From Rehmannia glutinosa (Eukaryota > Streptophyta > Magnoliopsida > Lamiales > Orobanchaceae): 64,000 nt of DNA. Every line of letters starts with the position of its first letter. Position 1 is the first letter of the stretch. Below, in pieces: positions 11,019-22,704 of the stretch. The position numbers and the translations under genes are program-made. The stretch covers positions 84,497,943 through 84,561,942 of the forward strand of contig CM071936.1 of the NCBI GenBank assembly GCA_016081115.2. The letters run 5' to 3'. The notes beneath the pieces are model-generated. The model ran no database searches and was not told the origin of the DNA. It saw nothing but the letters and a program-made list of their open reading frames with translations.

Positions 11019-11442
11019 AGGTTAAAATGAGACCACATATTATAGTGAGACAATGTGGACTCATCTCAACCCTCCCTTATCTATATGAAGGGCTAAGATA
11101 AATAGGAGTTGTAATTGCATTAAATATTTGATTAAATCAAAATAAGGGCAAAGTAGTCAAATTACCCAAGTGGGGACCATGTTCTTTGGGCGTCAGTTTT
11201 GGAATAGAGATCTTCACGCAGATCACGCAATCTCCTTCTCCAAAAAAATTGTATCATCTTATTCTCTCCTTCCATTCGAAAATAGCTAGAAAATTCTGCA
11301 AATCGGCATCAAAATTCCACCACAGATCAAGAATAATACGCAAAAATGAGCTCCAATCAAATCGGCGAACAATCTTCTGTTATGGGCGAGCCTTCTTCAA
11401 GCGAGATCGACAGTGAATACGTTGAAAGTGAATATAATCCTG

Positions 11443-12003
11443 GTATGTCAATTTCTTCAATATATTTAGTACACAATTTGATAAAAAACAAAACATACAA
11501 TGTATGTGTAATTTGAATATACACGTTAAACGGTGCATCAATCTGTATAAATTAGCGAGTAATTATCGATTTCTTGTTATATTTCTGCAAATTTGTTGAA
11601 AAATCCATATATTTACAAGTTTCTTTGAATTACAATATTTATAATTTGCTGCTGAAATCAATTACTTTACTTGGTTAAACATTTTCACTGTATATTTAAC
11701 GTTGTTTATATGTATAATTATGCTATTTTCGGTGTATACTTATCATTGTATAGAGAATTAGTGGTGTTACTTCAATGTTTACTGTTGGTTCGATGCTTGT
11801 ATATTTTTAAAGTGTAATATTTTCCATATGATGTATACTTATAGCAATTACATTAATTCAATGCTTTATCAATAGCCTGCTTGTACGGCTTTAATGTATA
11901 TTTAGATTCAATATGTTGTATACATAGACATCTTTTATTGTATTGATAGTGTTAATTCACTCATTTTTATCGAACATGCACAATATATACCGATGTCAAA
12001 CAG
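11443..12003 (+). other. intron 1 of the transposase pseudogene
   Basis: A GTATGT donor follows the exon 1 codon split. AG acceptors lie at 12002-12003 and 12005-12006, 3 nt apart and both in frame. The AT-rich interior has repeated TGTATA(C/A)TTA phrases. Confidence 0.7.
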
Positions 12004-12806
12004 CAGGGCTAGTAATTTCCCCTGGAGCTACAAAATATTGGATACCTGAAATTGATGAAGACAAGGTGCCACATGCAGGAATGCATTTCACATCGTTGGA
12101 AAATGGTATTAAGTTCTATAAGGAATATGGTTCGTGCAGCGGATTTGACATCCGTAGGAGTACATCGAGAAAGTTTAGAAATAGAGAAATCTGTGTGCAA
12201 TATATTGTGTGCAGCAGAGAAGGGTTTAAAAATGCTAGTAACTCTGTCCAGCGTATCTACACAGAAGACAGTAGCGGAACCAAAAATAAGGAAACTCATA
12301 AAAGGTCATCCAAGAGAAACGGTTGCGACGCACGTTGTATATTTGAGTGCACAAATGGCAGAGCATACGTGATCAAACATTTCGAAGAGCGCCACTCCCA
12401 TCCATTGGCATCTGAATCCTATAGGAAATTCCTCAAGGTTAACAGAAATCTAAACTTTGGACAACAAAAGTTCATCATGGACTTCTAGAGCAAATATCGG
12501 GCCGCAAAGACTCATCAGCTATATACACATATGGTTGGGGGGCACTCCAAGGTTGGCGCACTTCAGATAGATTTCAAGAATTTTAAGAGGGATTTGCAGG
12601 CGTATATATCTGGTGCAGATGCACAGATGATTGTCGACAACTTCCTAAAGAAGAAGGAAGTTTTTCCTAAGCTAGCATTCAATTATTCTGTGGATGAAAA
12701 CGATCAATTAACAAAATTATTCTAGGCGGAGCATTTAAACAATGATTCGAAATTACGGTTTCTTCGGTGATGTCATCTCTTTCGACGCCACATACAATAC
12801 AAATAG

Positions 12807-13052
12807 GTGCATACAATTCAAAAGCATTAATAATCTGTTGCTGAATAAAAGTAGGGCATGTGTTGTATACTTAGAATACATTCATTGTATCTTTAGTTTA
12901 AGTTTAATGTACTCTTAATTGCTAGTAACTGTATTTTTTAGGCATCATTACAATGAATACTGATTGTAGTATAGTATATTTAGAATATTTATTGTGTATA
13001 TATCGTAACTTTGTTGTATTATTAATGACTAAACATTGTATGCATTCCCCAG
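12807..13052 (+). other. intron 2 of the transposase pseudogene
   Basis: The donor is AG|GTGCAT and the acceptor CCCCAG|GT. Joining restores the family's conserved run from TYNTNR into YKMVFAPF. The interior is TGTATA-rich. Confidence 0.8.
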
Positions 13053-14558
13053 GTATAAGATGGTTTTTGCACCATTCACAGGGGTCGACAACCATCGGAG
13101 ATGTGTTACATTTGCAGATGGATTAATATTGAAGGAGGACGAGGAATCATACGTATGGTTATTCAAGTGTTTTCTAGATGCAATGGGAAAAGAACCACAT
13201 TACATCGTGACCGACCAAGACCCTGCAATGAAGAACGCATTCAAAGTGGTTTTTAAAAAAGCAAAACATCGTTTATGTATGTGGCATATCATGGAGAAAG
13301 TCAGCTCTAAAGTCGGGACTGCATTACTGAAGGATAATACATTCATGAAAAGACTTACTTCAATTGTTTGGAGTCAAGATATCGAACCAGATGAATTTGA
13401 GACAAAATGGAATGGAATTATGGACGACTTTCACTTGACATCACATCCGTGGTTTACAAAACTGTATGAAATCAGAAACAGATGGATTCCTGTGTATTTC
13501 AGAGATGTTCCGATGGGTGGATTACTTAGAACAACGTCAAGGTCTAAAAGTACAAATAGTTGGTTCGGAGCATTCATTAATCCTCAAGTGAATTTGGTGG
13601 AATTCTTTATGCACTTTGACAGCGCAATGGAAGCACAATGACACGTGACGGAGAAGCTCAACAATGAATCGGAAAGCTATGTGCCCAAATGCAAGACACC
13701 TTTGCATATTGAAGAACATGCTGCGATCGCGTATACACGAACAATATATTCAGAGGCAAGCAAGCAAATTGCAGCAGCATGTTATGAGTGCACCGTAGTT
13801 GGAATAAATGAAAACGGCGATAACTGCTCGTACACAATAAAAGACGCCACAAAACAAACATACATTATTTTCTACAGTATAGCTGAAAAAGAGGCAACAT
13901 GCACGTGCAAAATGTTTGAACAACATGGTCTAATTTGCCAGCATATGTTTGTAGTATTCAAAGATATGTCAGTTATTCCCGAGAAACACCTGCTTACAAG
14001 ATGGACAAAAACAGCCTCATTCGTGGCCAATAATGGACGTCTATACCAATTTATAGGTGGAGAGGAGGAAAATGCAACTATGAACAAACTTTGGTCGGAT
14101 TTTCATTGTTGCATAGGAATGGCGCAGGGAAACATAAAAAAATTGAAGGAATTTTCAGTTTTAATCTCTAAACAAAAGGACATGATGTTACTAGACAACG
14201 AACCACAGAATTCACAAATGAACAAGAAAAAGGTGCTCGAGACGTATTGTGGATCCACATCCAATGTAGATGTCACAGTGTTACCGCCAAAACAAGCAAA
14301 AAATAAAAGGAGTGGCAGCCAGTTGAAGAGTCGATTACAGAGTCAAAAGGAGAAAGCTATCAAAGCAAGCACAAAGCTCAAGAGACATTGTGGGACGTGC
14401 GGTGAGGTCACGACACATAATAGCAGGACCTGCCCCAAACGGACTGTTGCTCAATCATAACAATATGTACTTTTCAATTTTTTGTTAAACAACTTAGACG
14501 CTTTGCAATGATTCAGTGGATATATGACAAGATTTTTATACCCCCGCATATCAAACAT

Positions 14559-14768
14559 TCTTTCTTTGTGTGGTTATCGTGTTTATGTTGTGCACATGAT
14601 GGTTTAATGATGTACACTTATACATGTTTTATGCTATATATTTAATCTTGCATGTTTAACGTGTCTTTCTTTGTGTAGTTATCGTGTTTATGTTGTGCAC
14701 ATAATGGTTTCAAGTTGTACACTTATACATGTTTTATGCTGTATATTTTAATACTGCATATTTAACGT
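14559..14768. repeat. 105-bp direct tandem duplication, two copies
   Basis: The sequence beginning TTTCTTTGTGTGGTTATCG and containing ATGTTGTGCACAT and TATACATGTTTTATGCT is repeated once (about 14559-14663 and 14664-14768) with a handful of substitutions. It lies in the gap between the two convergent genes of the Mutator element, probably in transposase 3' flanking DNA. Confidence 0.85.
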
Positions 14769-15121
14769 ATTTTTGTTGTATATTTAGCTTCCTTATAATG
14801 TATATATATTATATATTTGCTGCTCATAATGACAATACTATTCAATTAGCCAATACATGCACCATATTTTATAATAATACATTGTATATTTAACACCAAT
14901 TCATTTGCAACAACGAAATATAAAAACTAACTTCATTTAAAGATAAATTGTTTTCGTCTTTTTGGGCTAAAAATCTAGATACAAATTTCTATAAAACCCA
15001 TAACCACCAAAACAGTAAAAACTACTACAATACTTCATGGATTATAAACAAAATACACAAAAAACTAGATTATCGTTTCATAATTCCCAAAACCATGTGG
15101 ATTAAAATACAAGAACGAGTC

Positions 15122-18100
15122 CTAGGACTTTTTTTTGCTAGTCGAGAATTTTTTAGCCTCTGCCAGCGCCGTCTCTTTAACTTCATTGATATCGTCTTCA
15201 ACGATAGCAGCGCATTATAGCGTCCTCAACTTATTAAGCAAGGTAGTATTTCCCTTCTCAAGACCCACATCCCAGTTTCGCATCCCTCCCCCCATATACG
15301 TTTCCATGTGGCGCATTGCAAACACACCACAGTCAATCTTATTCTCTTCGTCTCTCTAAGGCATTGCAACCCTCGACAAATCAGAATTTTCAACAACCCA
15401 GGACGATTGGTAGCATCCTCGAGCAAGCAAATACTTGGAGAACAAAGCATCACAAAGGATAACAAAAACAACCAATTAAAAACTGATGAAAACAAATCAG
15501 TTAAAAATACTATTACACATCAAATTATGTCTAAATATACAACAAAATTATACTATCGATACAGCAAAACAAATACTACTGTACATCAAAATAAGCTTTT
15601 ATGTAAACTTAAGATTATAACTAACAATACAACAAACTAAGCCTATATATACAATAAAGTAAGTCTAATTATACAATAAAATACTGTAAAATCATTTAAA
15701 TAACTTACCAGCCACGCCGGTGTGTGCTCATACTTCGCAGGGTCTGTGCCACCAACACTTGAATTGTCCAAAATGTGAACGAATCTCCTATTAATATCAT
15801 AACAAATAACATAAATATGTTCACTCGAATATCGGGAAGAAAAACTGCAAAATAAGATAAAAATATAACCAACCAAAGATATTGTGAGACTTGGGCTTTA
15901 GCCCACGACAATCTAAAACAATAAGACACAATATAACACAGACAAACAAAAAAATACCATATCAACGACTTGTAGCCTAATATAATTGGCCTCAGGAAAC
16001 TCGGCATCGAAATTACGTGAAAATAATGCCAACAGACCTTCTTCATCAAGCTCCTTACTTGGCATCACAACAAAGGAACAAATTTGCAATAATTCTTGTT
16101 AGACTTGTCTTTGGACTTTACACAAATCATATAATTTAATTATAATTCATATAAGAAAACCAAATAAATATACATCAACCTATCAATATCTAAACAACAA
16201 GTAATTTCTAACTCCACATCAACCTATCAATATCTAAACAACATCCAAATATCTAAACAGCATCCAAATATACAACAAAAATCAGGCTAACTATACAATA
16301 AATTATATCTAACTATACAGCAATATCAAACTATCTTTAAAACAAACACATACCGTGCAATACGTCGTCGCAAAAAATCTGGACGGCGACCCAGCAGTTT
16401 TAACTTTCTCCTTAGAGTTAAAAATCACCGACCAAGCATCAAGCACAACTGCACTGACATAACGGCCCGGTCTCATGGACTTGAACTCATCCCTATACAA
16501 TAACTGATCACCCACCTTGAAAATAACTTCATTCTTGATCTCATCCCTATACAAAAATTAAAAAAATGTAAGCAATTGTTACAAAAATTAAAAATAAATA
16601 AAAGAAACAAAAACCAAAAATATATACTTATCCTCATCCGGATTCTCAAAAACCCATTTTGCTATCATGTTGTGATTCTTGTTCAGTTTCACAGTAACAT
16701 CTATTTGTTCGCGCTTAAATGGGGATGTCAGTACTTCAATCTTCCGAGGCTTCCTCTGACTTTTCCTCACACAAACTTTAGTTCTGCCATGCCCCTTTGA
16801 AGTACTAACCTCGTTCTTCGTTTTGCCTCCACCCTCATTAATGTCCGTTGCCCCAGCTTCATCAATTACTTTATCTCTACCCTCCACAACTGCAGACGAA
16901 TCAGGGATATCACCTTCCGCGCCAACCATGCCGCCAACGCCAGCCGCAACATCAGTTGCTTTTTCTCCACCCTCCACGACCGCAGTCGAATCAACGGTCT
17001 CACCTTCCACCACAACCGTGCCACCAACCCCAGCCGCAACATCAGCCTCCCTGGCTGCCCTTTCACCAACCTAAAGCAAGAGAAATTGAAATTAAAAATC
17101 AACATTAACAAGTACACCAAACATAAAGCAAATTGACTTACATTAACACGATCATCAACGTCGCCGGCCTTTTCTTTCTCACCCCCAACATTTTCCTCCT
17201 GGTGATGCCGTGTTGTCTCTAAAACAGAACCCCAAACCGGATCAGCAAAATCTTGGGAAAATCCCATACTAAAGCTCGGTGCATCGTCAAACCATTTCTT
17301 GAATCCATCCCTCTGTAACACAACATTCTCGACCTTCTCCAATGCCTCTATGTTTTCAGGATTATTCCAAAATTCATCGTCGCTTTGAGTGTCACCAAGT
17401 TCAGAAGCCTTTTCGTTTGAGCCCTTTGATACTTTTTCACAAATCAGGTTCCGCGCCACCGCCTCGATTCTGGGGAAACTCGGGTCAGCTGCAATCTCTC
17501 TTGGTGCATCCTTGACCATGGATATAATATCGACAACATCGGACGCCACCCTGGCTAATTTAGCCAAAACCCTCCCAACATAACCCTGTAAAAAGAAACA
17601 CAGTAATGTTAGCTCTACAAAACTATATAACCCTATATACAATGTTTTATTACTAAGTAAACATTAAATATACTTTAAGTGTATAGCAATGGGAAATTTA
17701 AAACCTATTTGACTATGTATAATTGTATATCACTATCCATACAATAGTAATATGTTAACTATAAATTTAAGTCCCTGATATGTAAACATTATAAATAATG
17801 ATGCAGAAAACATCCATAAAATCCAACTTATGTATAAAACATCAAGAACACATCAATAGTACATGACAAAAACATTATATATACACTTTTATCTTATTAA
17901 ATATACATCAAACACATGCTTTAAGAATGGAAAAAACCTGCATGCCACCATCCTGCAATGAAGCACCGTGTACATCCACACCAGCCGCACCTGGGACCTC
18001 CAACGGGACATCGCGGCCTTCATACGGGGCCTCACGAACCTCAGACGGACCCTCACGAACTTCAGATGGGCCTTCACCCAATGGATCCACCACAGACCCC

Positions 18101-19072
18101 TGCCCAAAACCACCAAGACGCATCTCTGTCCTGCACCTCTCTGCGGCTAGCTCAGTACTCAATGCCAGTACACTAGGTAATCTTCTGGGAACATGGTGAT
18201 TACAAACCACAACTCTGTCCATGTAAAGACCCTGACAAAAAAATAATTATTAGCAAAATACAAAACAATAATTCAAAAACAAATGTGAAAAAAAACCAAA
18301 AAATGAGACTTACAAGCAAAAACAACAAGGGACCATTAAACTCCTTCTTCTTCGAAGTATCCCACTTCATTCTTTGTGAAATCAGCGTATCCAATTTCTT
18401 TGTGTACTCGCACCAATTTAAATTTCTAATATTCCCCACATCTTCCAGAGACTTCATAATCAACGGGTTGACATAGCCGAACATAACATTTCCAATAATG
18501 CAACAATCAACCAACGCAATGAAATGTCTCTTAAACCACGGACCACCGTCAGACTCATCCATCATTCTCTGATAGGCAACCTCAACCTTTATTTTATACG
18601 CACCACTTGCAGTAGGCTTAAAATAATCGCGCCACTGATAATACAATTCACCTGTATCAAACTTCGTCTTCTTTACAATAGGAATATTACCATTAGGGAA
18701 CCCAAGAACCCTTTGAATATCCTTCACACCACAACCGAGTGACCTCCCACCGTTTAAAACCAGTTCACAACTTGCAGGCTGGAAACTATTCACCAACCAA
18801 TACATCATCCCAGGGAAGGGAATTTGTCAATCTTAACTTCCAACAAAGTCCCAAACCCCATCTCCACAATCGACCTCTTACATTTGTCGATTCAATGCTT
18901 TCATTGATTCAACAAATAACGTTGTTGTAGAGTGGGTCACTAACTTTGGGAATGAATCATTCACATTCCCACCCGTTCCCTTCGCCCTCTTTGGAGAAGA
19001 CACTTGCCCCTGTCCACTGCCCTCGCCAACGTCGTCACCTTTTCTACCTCTTTTTACCATGCTTGCAGACAC
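15122..19072 (-). pseudogene. Mutator accessory gene: plant mobile-type domain plus Ulp1 (C48) protease
   Basis: Read on the minus strand from ATG at 19072, exons can be followed by family-like phrases. The start is basic (MVKRGRKGDD). A folded domain follows (18900-18312, with VEMGFGTLL and DIQRVLGFPNGN). Then come exons 18231-17938 (YMDRVVVC, LGGFGQG and an 8-aa EGPSEVRE repeat), 17586-17140 and 17071-16620 (low complexity, SPFKREQ), and the Ulp1 region. The protease triad is visible: His in SEHIYVICYD (about 15820), Asp in HILDNSS (about 15765) and Cys in DCGVFAMRHMETY (about 15300-15335). Frameshifts near 18800-18890, TAG at 15356-15358 and TAA at 15215-15217 break it. Ulp1 enzymes cleave ubiquitin-like tags such as SUMO. 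The role in transposition is unknown. Confidence 0.78.
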
Positions 19073-19079
19073 AATATTC

Positions 19080-20125
19080 CTACCAAGTCATAAAAAACAC
19101 AAAAATAAGTATATGTATGTATCTATAATTATACAACAAAACACAAATACATGTACAACAAAATAAATATAAGAATCCAGCAAACACAAGTATATGGAGC
19201 CATAGATACACACATCAAATAATAACTAAATATACATCAAAACATGCGTAAGTATACAGCAAAATACATGTAAGTAAACATCATAGAAAATGAAATAATA
19301 TAGATTATACTTTGCAGAACAATTATATATACAACAAATATTAACTAATTACACACTGAATCATATCTAACTATACATCGAAACACATATAAGTACACAT
19401 TTACCTATACACAAATATAAGAATGCATCATATCTACAAACAAATACTTCATCTTCATCACGTAGAAAAAACCTAGAACCTCCATTAACAAAACCTTAGG
19501 CATTAAGATTTACAGTCGAAGAAAAACGATCGGAAAGAAAAAATTAAAAAACCCTAGGATGTCACAATCACGTTCGAACACACACAAAACTAAAAGAAGA
19601 AATTAAAAAACCCTAGAATGTCACATTTACATTCGAACACACACAACCAAAACAAAAACCCTAGAGTGTCACATTTACGTTGGAACACACATAAACTAAA
19701 AGAAGAAATTAAAAAACCCTAGAATGTCACATTTACATTCGAACACACAAAACCAAAAAAAAAACTAAAAAACCGTAGAAAAATCATCGAAAAGGAAACT
19801 CACCTTTTTCAGGGACAAAAAATCGTCGTCGGTTCCAGAAACAGCTACGCATGCAATTTATACCGTGGATTTCCTCTAGATTTCTCACTCTTCAACCGCC
19901 CGCCCTCTTCAACCGCCCGCAACCTCCTTCCCAGGCCGCGAAATCGCAATTTCAAAAATGAATGGATGAACCGTCGGGAGATTTTGGGGGGAGATGAAAG
20001 GGATTTTTCAGTTACAAAATTAAAATGAAATTGTCCAATTACCTTTGTGCCCTTTTCAGCACAAAAATAAAACGAAAATTAATATAAAATTGGAAAGATC
20101 CCAGCCACTTAAAATTTGAGATGGG
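19080..20125 (-). other. 5' flank/leader of the Ulp1-type gene with a 50-60-bp repeat
   Basis: No coding sequence is apparent. 19545-19780 contains four to five copies of a unit made of AAAAAACCCTAGAATGTCAC, TTTACATTCGAACACACA and AAAAGAAGAAATT. The surrounding 19100-19450 is rich in short ACTATACA(A/T)C phrases. This is upstream of the minus-strand gene and inside the right TIR, so it is where a promoter would be expected. No clear TATA box was chosen. Confidence 0.55.
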
Positions 20126-20181
20126 TGGCCAATATTAGTCCACACTGTCTCATTTTAATTATGTGGTCTAATTTGGTCCTA

Positions 20182-20182
<1 letters not shown>

Positions 20183-20226
<44 letters not shown>
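20183..20226. repeat. (AT)n microsatellite outside the Mutator right end
   Basis: A simple AT dinucleotide run of about 40 bp mirrors the run outside the left end of the same element. Confidence 0.9.
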
Positions 20227-20228
<2 letters not shown>

Positions 20229-21080
20229 CAGAGTTAAAGTAACACTTTTATACGTTAAAGTATCTATTTTTTGAGATAAAGTTTCATGTTTTTAATATAG
20301 TCACAAATTAGGAATGAAAGAAAGAAAAAAAATAAAAAATAAATATGATATAGTTAAAGTAATCCTTTTATAAGTAAAAGTATCCCTTTTTGAGATAAAT
20401 TACATGTTTTTAATACAGTTACATATTAGAAATACATTAACCACGAGCTTGTACCTCAAGTGGTATCGTTCACCCTTTGTAAGGGTGTTGACCATGGTTC
20501 GAACCCTGTATCTTTCAATTTCTTTGAAATTTATCCCCTCCCCTCCAACTACTACTCCGAACTTATTAAAAAAAATATTTGCAATACATTACACTCAAGA
20601 AAAAAAAATTAACAGAGTTAAAGTAACACTTTTATGAGTTAAAGTATCAGATTTATTAATACAGTTACAAACTAGGAATAAAAGAAAGAGGAAAAATAAA
20701 AAAATAAATATGATGTAGTTAAAGTAACACTTTTATACGTAAAAGTATCATGTTTTTTAATAAAATACATATTGAGAATATATTGCACTGAAGAAAGGAA
20801 ATTAATATAACAGAGTTAAGGTAACACTTTATGAGTTAAAGTATCTATTTTTTGAAGTAAAGTATCAGGTTTTTGAAATAAATTGGAGAATGAAGAAAAG
20901 AAAAAATAAGAAGTGAGAGAAAACATGCGGAAAGAGAAAATTAAGGAGAGAGAGAAAAATACAAAAAAAAAATGAGGAGGAGAGAGAATGTTGCTGGCGG
21001 TGAGAGGAGGGATGAAAGAGAGTGTGCAAGGGAGGAGACAGAATGTGAGGATCCGTATTGCAGATAAATATCCGTAAGAC
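20227..21080. repeat. tandem repeat, right arm of the outer transposon
   Basis: Repeated phrases AGAGTTAAAGTAACACTTTTAT, AAAGTATCTATTTTTTGA and AGTCACAAATTAGGAAT occur in about four units, interrupted by a SINE at 20440-20582. 20880-21050 is a purine-rich GAGA-type stretch. Units match those at 9500-9905. Confidence 0.75.
20440..20582 (+). mobile_element. tRNA-related SINE, copy 1
   Basis: A short element starts ACCACGAGCTTG, carries an A-box-like CCTCAAGTGGTA and a perfect B-box GGTTCGAACCC, and ends in an A-rich tail. AATACATTA flanks it at 20431-20439 and 20583-20591 as a 9-bp TSD. A second, reversed copy lies at 53383-53518, which defines the family. It has no coding capacity. It sits inside a tandem repeat unit of the outer transposon. 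Confidence 0.88.
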
Positions 21081-21112
21081 AGTCTTACAAGAGACTCACT
21101 CTAATATTAAAG

Positions 21113-22704
21113 ATAATATACATAGAATACATCCGTTTTTTTTAAAGTAAATAAAAAAGCTTAGGCACAAGGAGAAACTTAGTGAATTAAAGTAAAAGTA
21201 TTTTATTTTCTAAGTCAATATTTTTTCCAAATATATATTTTTTGCTTTAATCTCTATGTATATATAATAAGAGACTATTCTTATAATAATAACTCTTATT
21301 TTTTCCGCCCATTTTTCAGTTTCTAAAAACATATTTTCCTTTTCGGCTTTTTGGTTTTTTTTTTGGCACAATCAAAATTTTGATTTTGGAGTACGTTTAT
21401 TTTTTTGCTAATTTTAAATTCCTAATATATAATAAATTTCCTATTACAGATTTAGCTTAATCATAAATACCGTAATATGTCTAGAAGAAAATATTATGAC
21501 TTGCTGATTATTAGGAGTTTCAAAAATGGTAACTTCTTTTGTCTTTTCGGATTTTTCTTTGGGCCATTAAAAGATCATGATGTTTTGCTTATGGCATATA
21601 ATGAGTTTCCTATGACAACTCTCTCTTAACCATAAATACATAAATATGTTTTATGTTTGGGGAAAAAAAATCATGATTTCATATTCTAAACTAAGATGTT
21701 CACCAAAATAAAATGTCAAATTGAATATTACTTTTCAATTCTAACTATATGGATATATTGTATTTATTATTTCTATAAACAAAAATAATTGTAATTAGTG
21801 GGGGTAAATTTGATTGGTAAGTAAGGAATACATAAATAAATAAATTTGTATATATATATATAAAAGAGAAGTTGCTGAAAATAGTATGTTGAATTTTTCC
21901 CGCCATTTGCAGTTACCATAAAAAGTAATAAAAATATTAATATTTGTAAAAAATAAGAAGTGATAAATATTTGGTATTCCATTATTTTTGGTAGTCAACT
22001 TTCTTTAAATAATCACTTTTTAAAATAATATAAAAATAGAACCATGTAACATTAGCTTTCCATATTTATGTGTATTGCGTTAATTATTAAATTTATATAC
22101 CAAAAAAAAAATTAATAACTTTTTCTTTTTGATCTATTTTTGATGTATAATATATTAAACTAATCATTTGTTTAAAATTTTCAGTTGACACCCATATTGC
22201 ATATATAAAATAAAAAAATATAAGAAATGGTTACTCATTATTTTGTAATTTGTAATGAGCTTTAAATATTATGCATTCGGGTTATTAGACATCAATTTAT
22301 ATTTTGATGTATTTGGCTATTTATGATATATGTATAATTGTTACATGGGCTTAGCCCATTTATTAATAATTATATATAATTATATTTAAATTGATTATAT
22401 TTTAATTAAAAATAGTTATTTTAATTGAAAACAATATCTCAAAACATGAATTCAAATTTTATATATGATTAGTATTATATATATTTATGTAAAGAGAAGA
22501 TTAAGATTTATTTAATATACAATTATATTCATAATATTATTTATATATAGAAAATTAATATTTATATATTAACGTACTTTTCATGTTAATAGAAGTTAAA
22601 TTTTATATATTTTGTTGTTGGGAAATTTATTTTATAGATTTTGATGAATGCCATGTAAAACTTAAACTAGAAAGTTGGCATCCCATTTTCTTTGTAATTT
22701 ACAT
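21113..22704. other. AT-rich intergenic DNA
   Basis: Nothing recognisable was found. It is very AT-rich with poly-T tracts and short TA runs. Short open frames are compositional. Confidence 0.5.

Larger units (their letters stand above)
11346..14460 (+). pseudogene. FAR1/FRS-like Mutator transposase, degenerate
   Basis: Exon 1 (11346-11442) begins at an ATG with an acidic, Ser-rich start. Exon 2 starts near 12004 or 12007 and ends at 12806. Exon 3 runs 13053-14460. Joins are GT-AG and keep phase. Exon 2 carries the FAR1-type N-terminal zinc-binding region and the first catalytic Asp (SFDATY). Exon 3 carries MVFAPFTGVDNHRR, VTDQDPAM (second Asp), the CMWH motif, the SWIM finger (CTCKMFEQHGLICQH) and a C-terminal CX2C...HNSRTC knuckle. 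TAG at 12486, TAG at 12723 (usual Trp), TGA at 13639 (probably Arg) and a frameshift near 12750 make it non-functional. The family also includes cellular FAR1/FHY3 regulators. The TIRs and partner gene favour a transposase here. Confidence 0.88.
11016..20182. mobile_element. Mutator-like element carrying FAR1-type transposase and Ulp1-protease genes
   Basis: The ends are inverted repeats. Left 11016-11075 contains GACCACATATTATAGTGAGACA then TGTGGACT. The complement of the right end (about 20126-20182) contains GACCACATAATTAAAATGAG then ACAGTGTGGACT. Between them are a transposase gene on the plus strand (11346-14460) and a convergent gene on the minus strand (19072 to 15122) encoding a plant-mobile-type domain and a Ulp1 peptidase. 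TA-repeats on both sides hide the exact TSD. Autonomous plant MULEs with an accessory Ulp1 gene are known. This copy keeps both genes in recognisable order, although both are broken. Confidence 0.82.
9379..21101. mobile_element. outer DNA transposon relic, tandem-repeat rich, split by a Mutator element
   Basis: An identical 11-bp sequence TAATATTAAAG occurs at 9368-9378 and 21102-21112. Directly inside, the ends form diverged terminal inverted repeats: GGACCGTCCTACGGGTCC near 9394 against the complement of the CCGTAAGACAGTCTTAC region near 21073-21089. Both arms (9500-9900 and 20220-20880) are built from the same repeated phrases, such as AGTTAAAGTAACACTTTTAT, AAAGTATC and TTTTTAATATAGTCACA. 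After removal of the Mutator element and the SINE, about 2.4 kb remains with no coding capacity. TSD size near 9-11 bp suggests a Mutator-like origin, but this is inference. Confidence 0.65.

Noticed and set aside
10858..11101. Open frames on both strands over the TA repeat
   Set aside because: Ile-Tyr repeats from (TA)n; no gene features.
19545..19780. Interstitial telomere repeat
   Set aside because: CCCTAG units are spaced 50-60 bp apart in a longer unit and are not a run of TTTAGGG.
20490..20500. tRNA gene suggested by GGTTCGAACCC
   Set aside because: There is no cloverleaf or acceptor stem; A-tail and TSD show a SINE.
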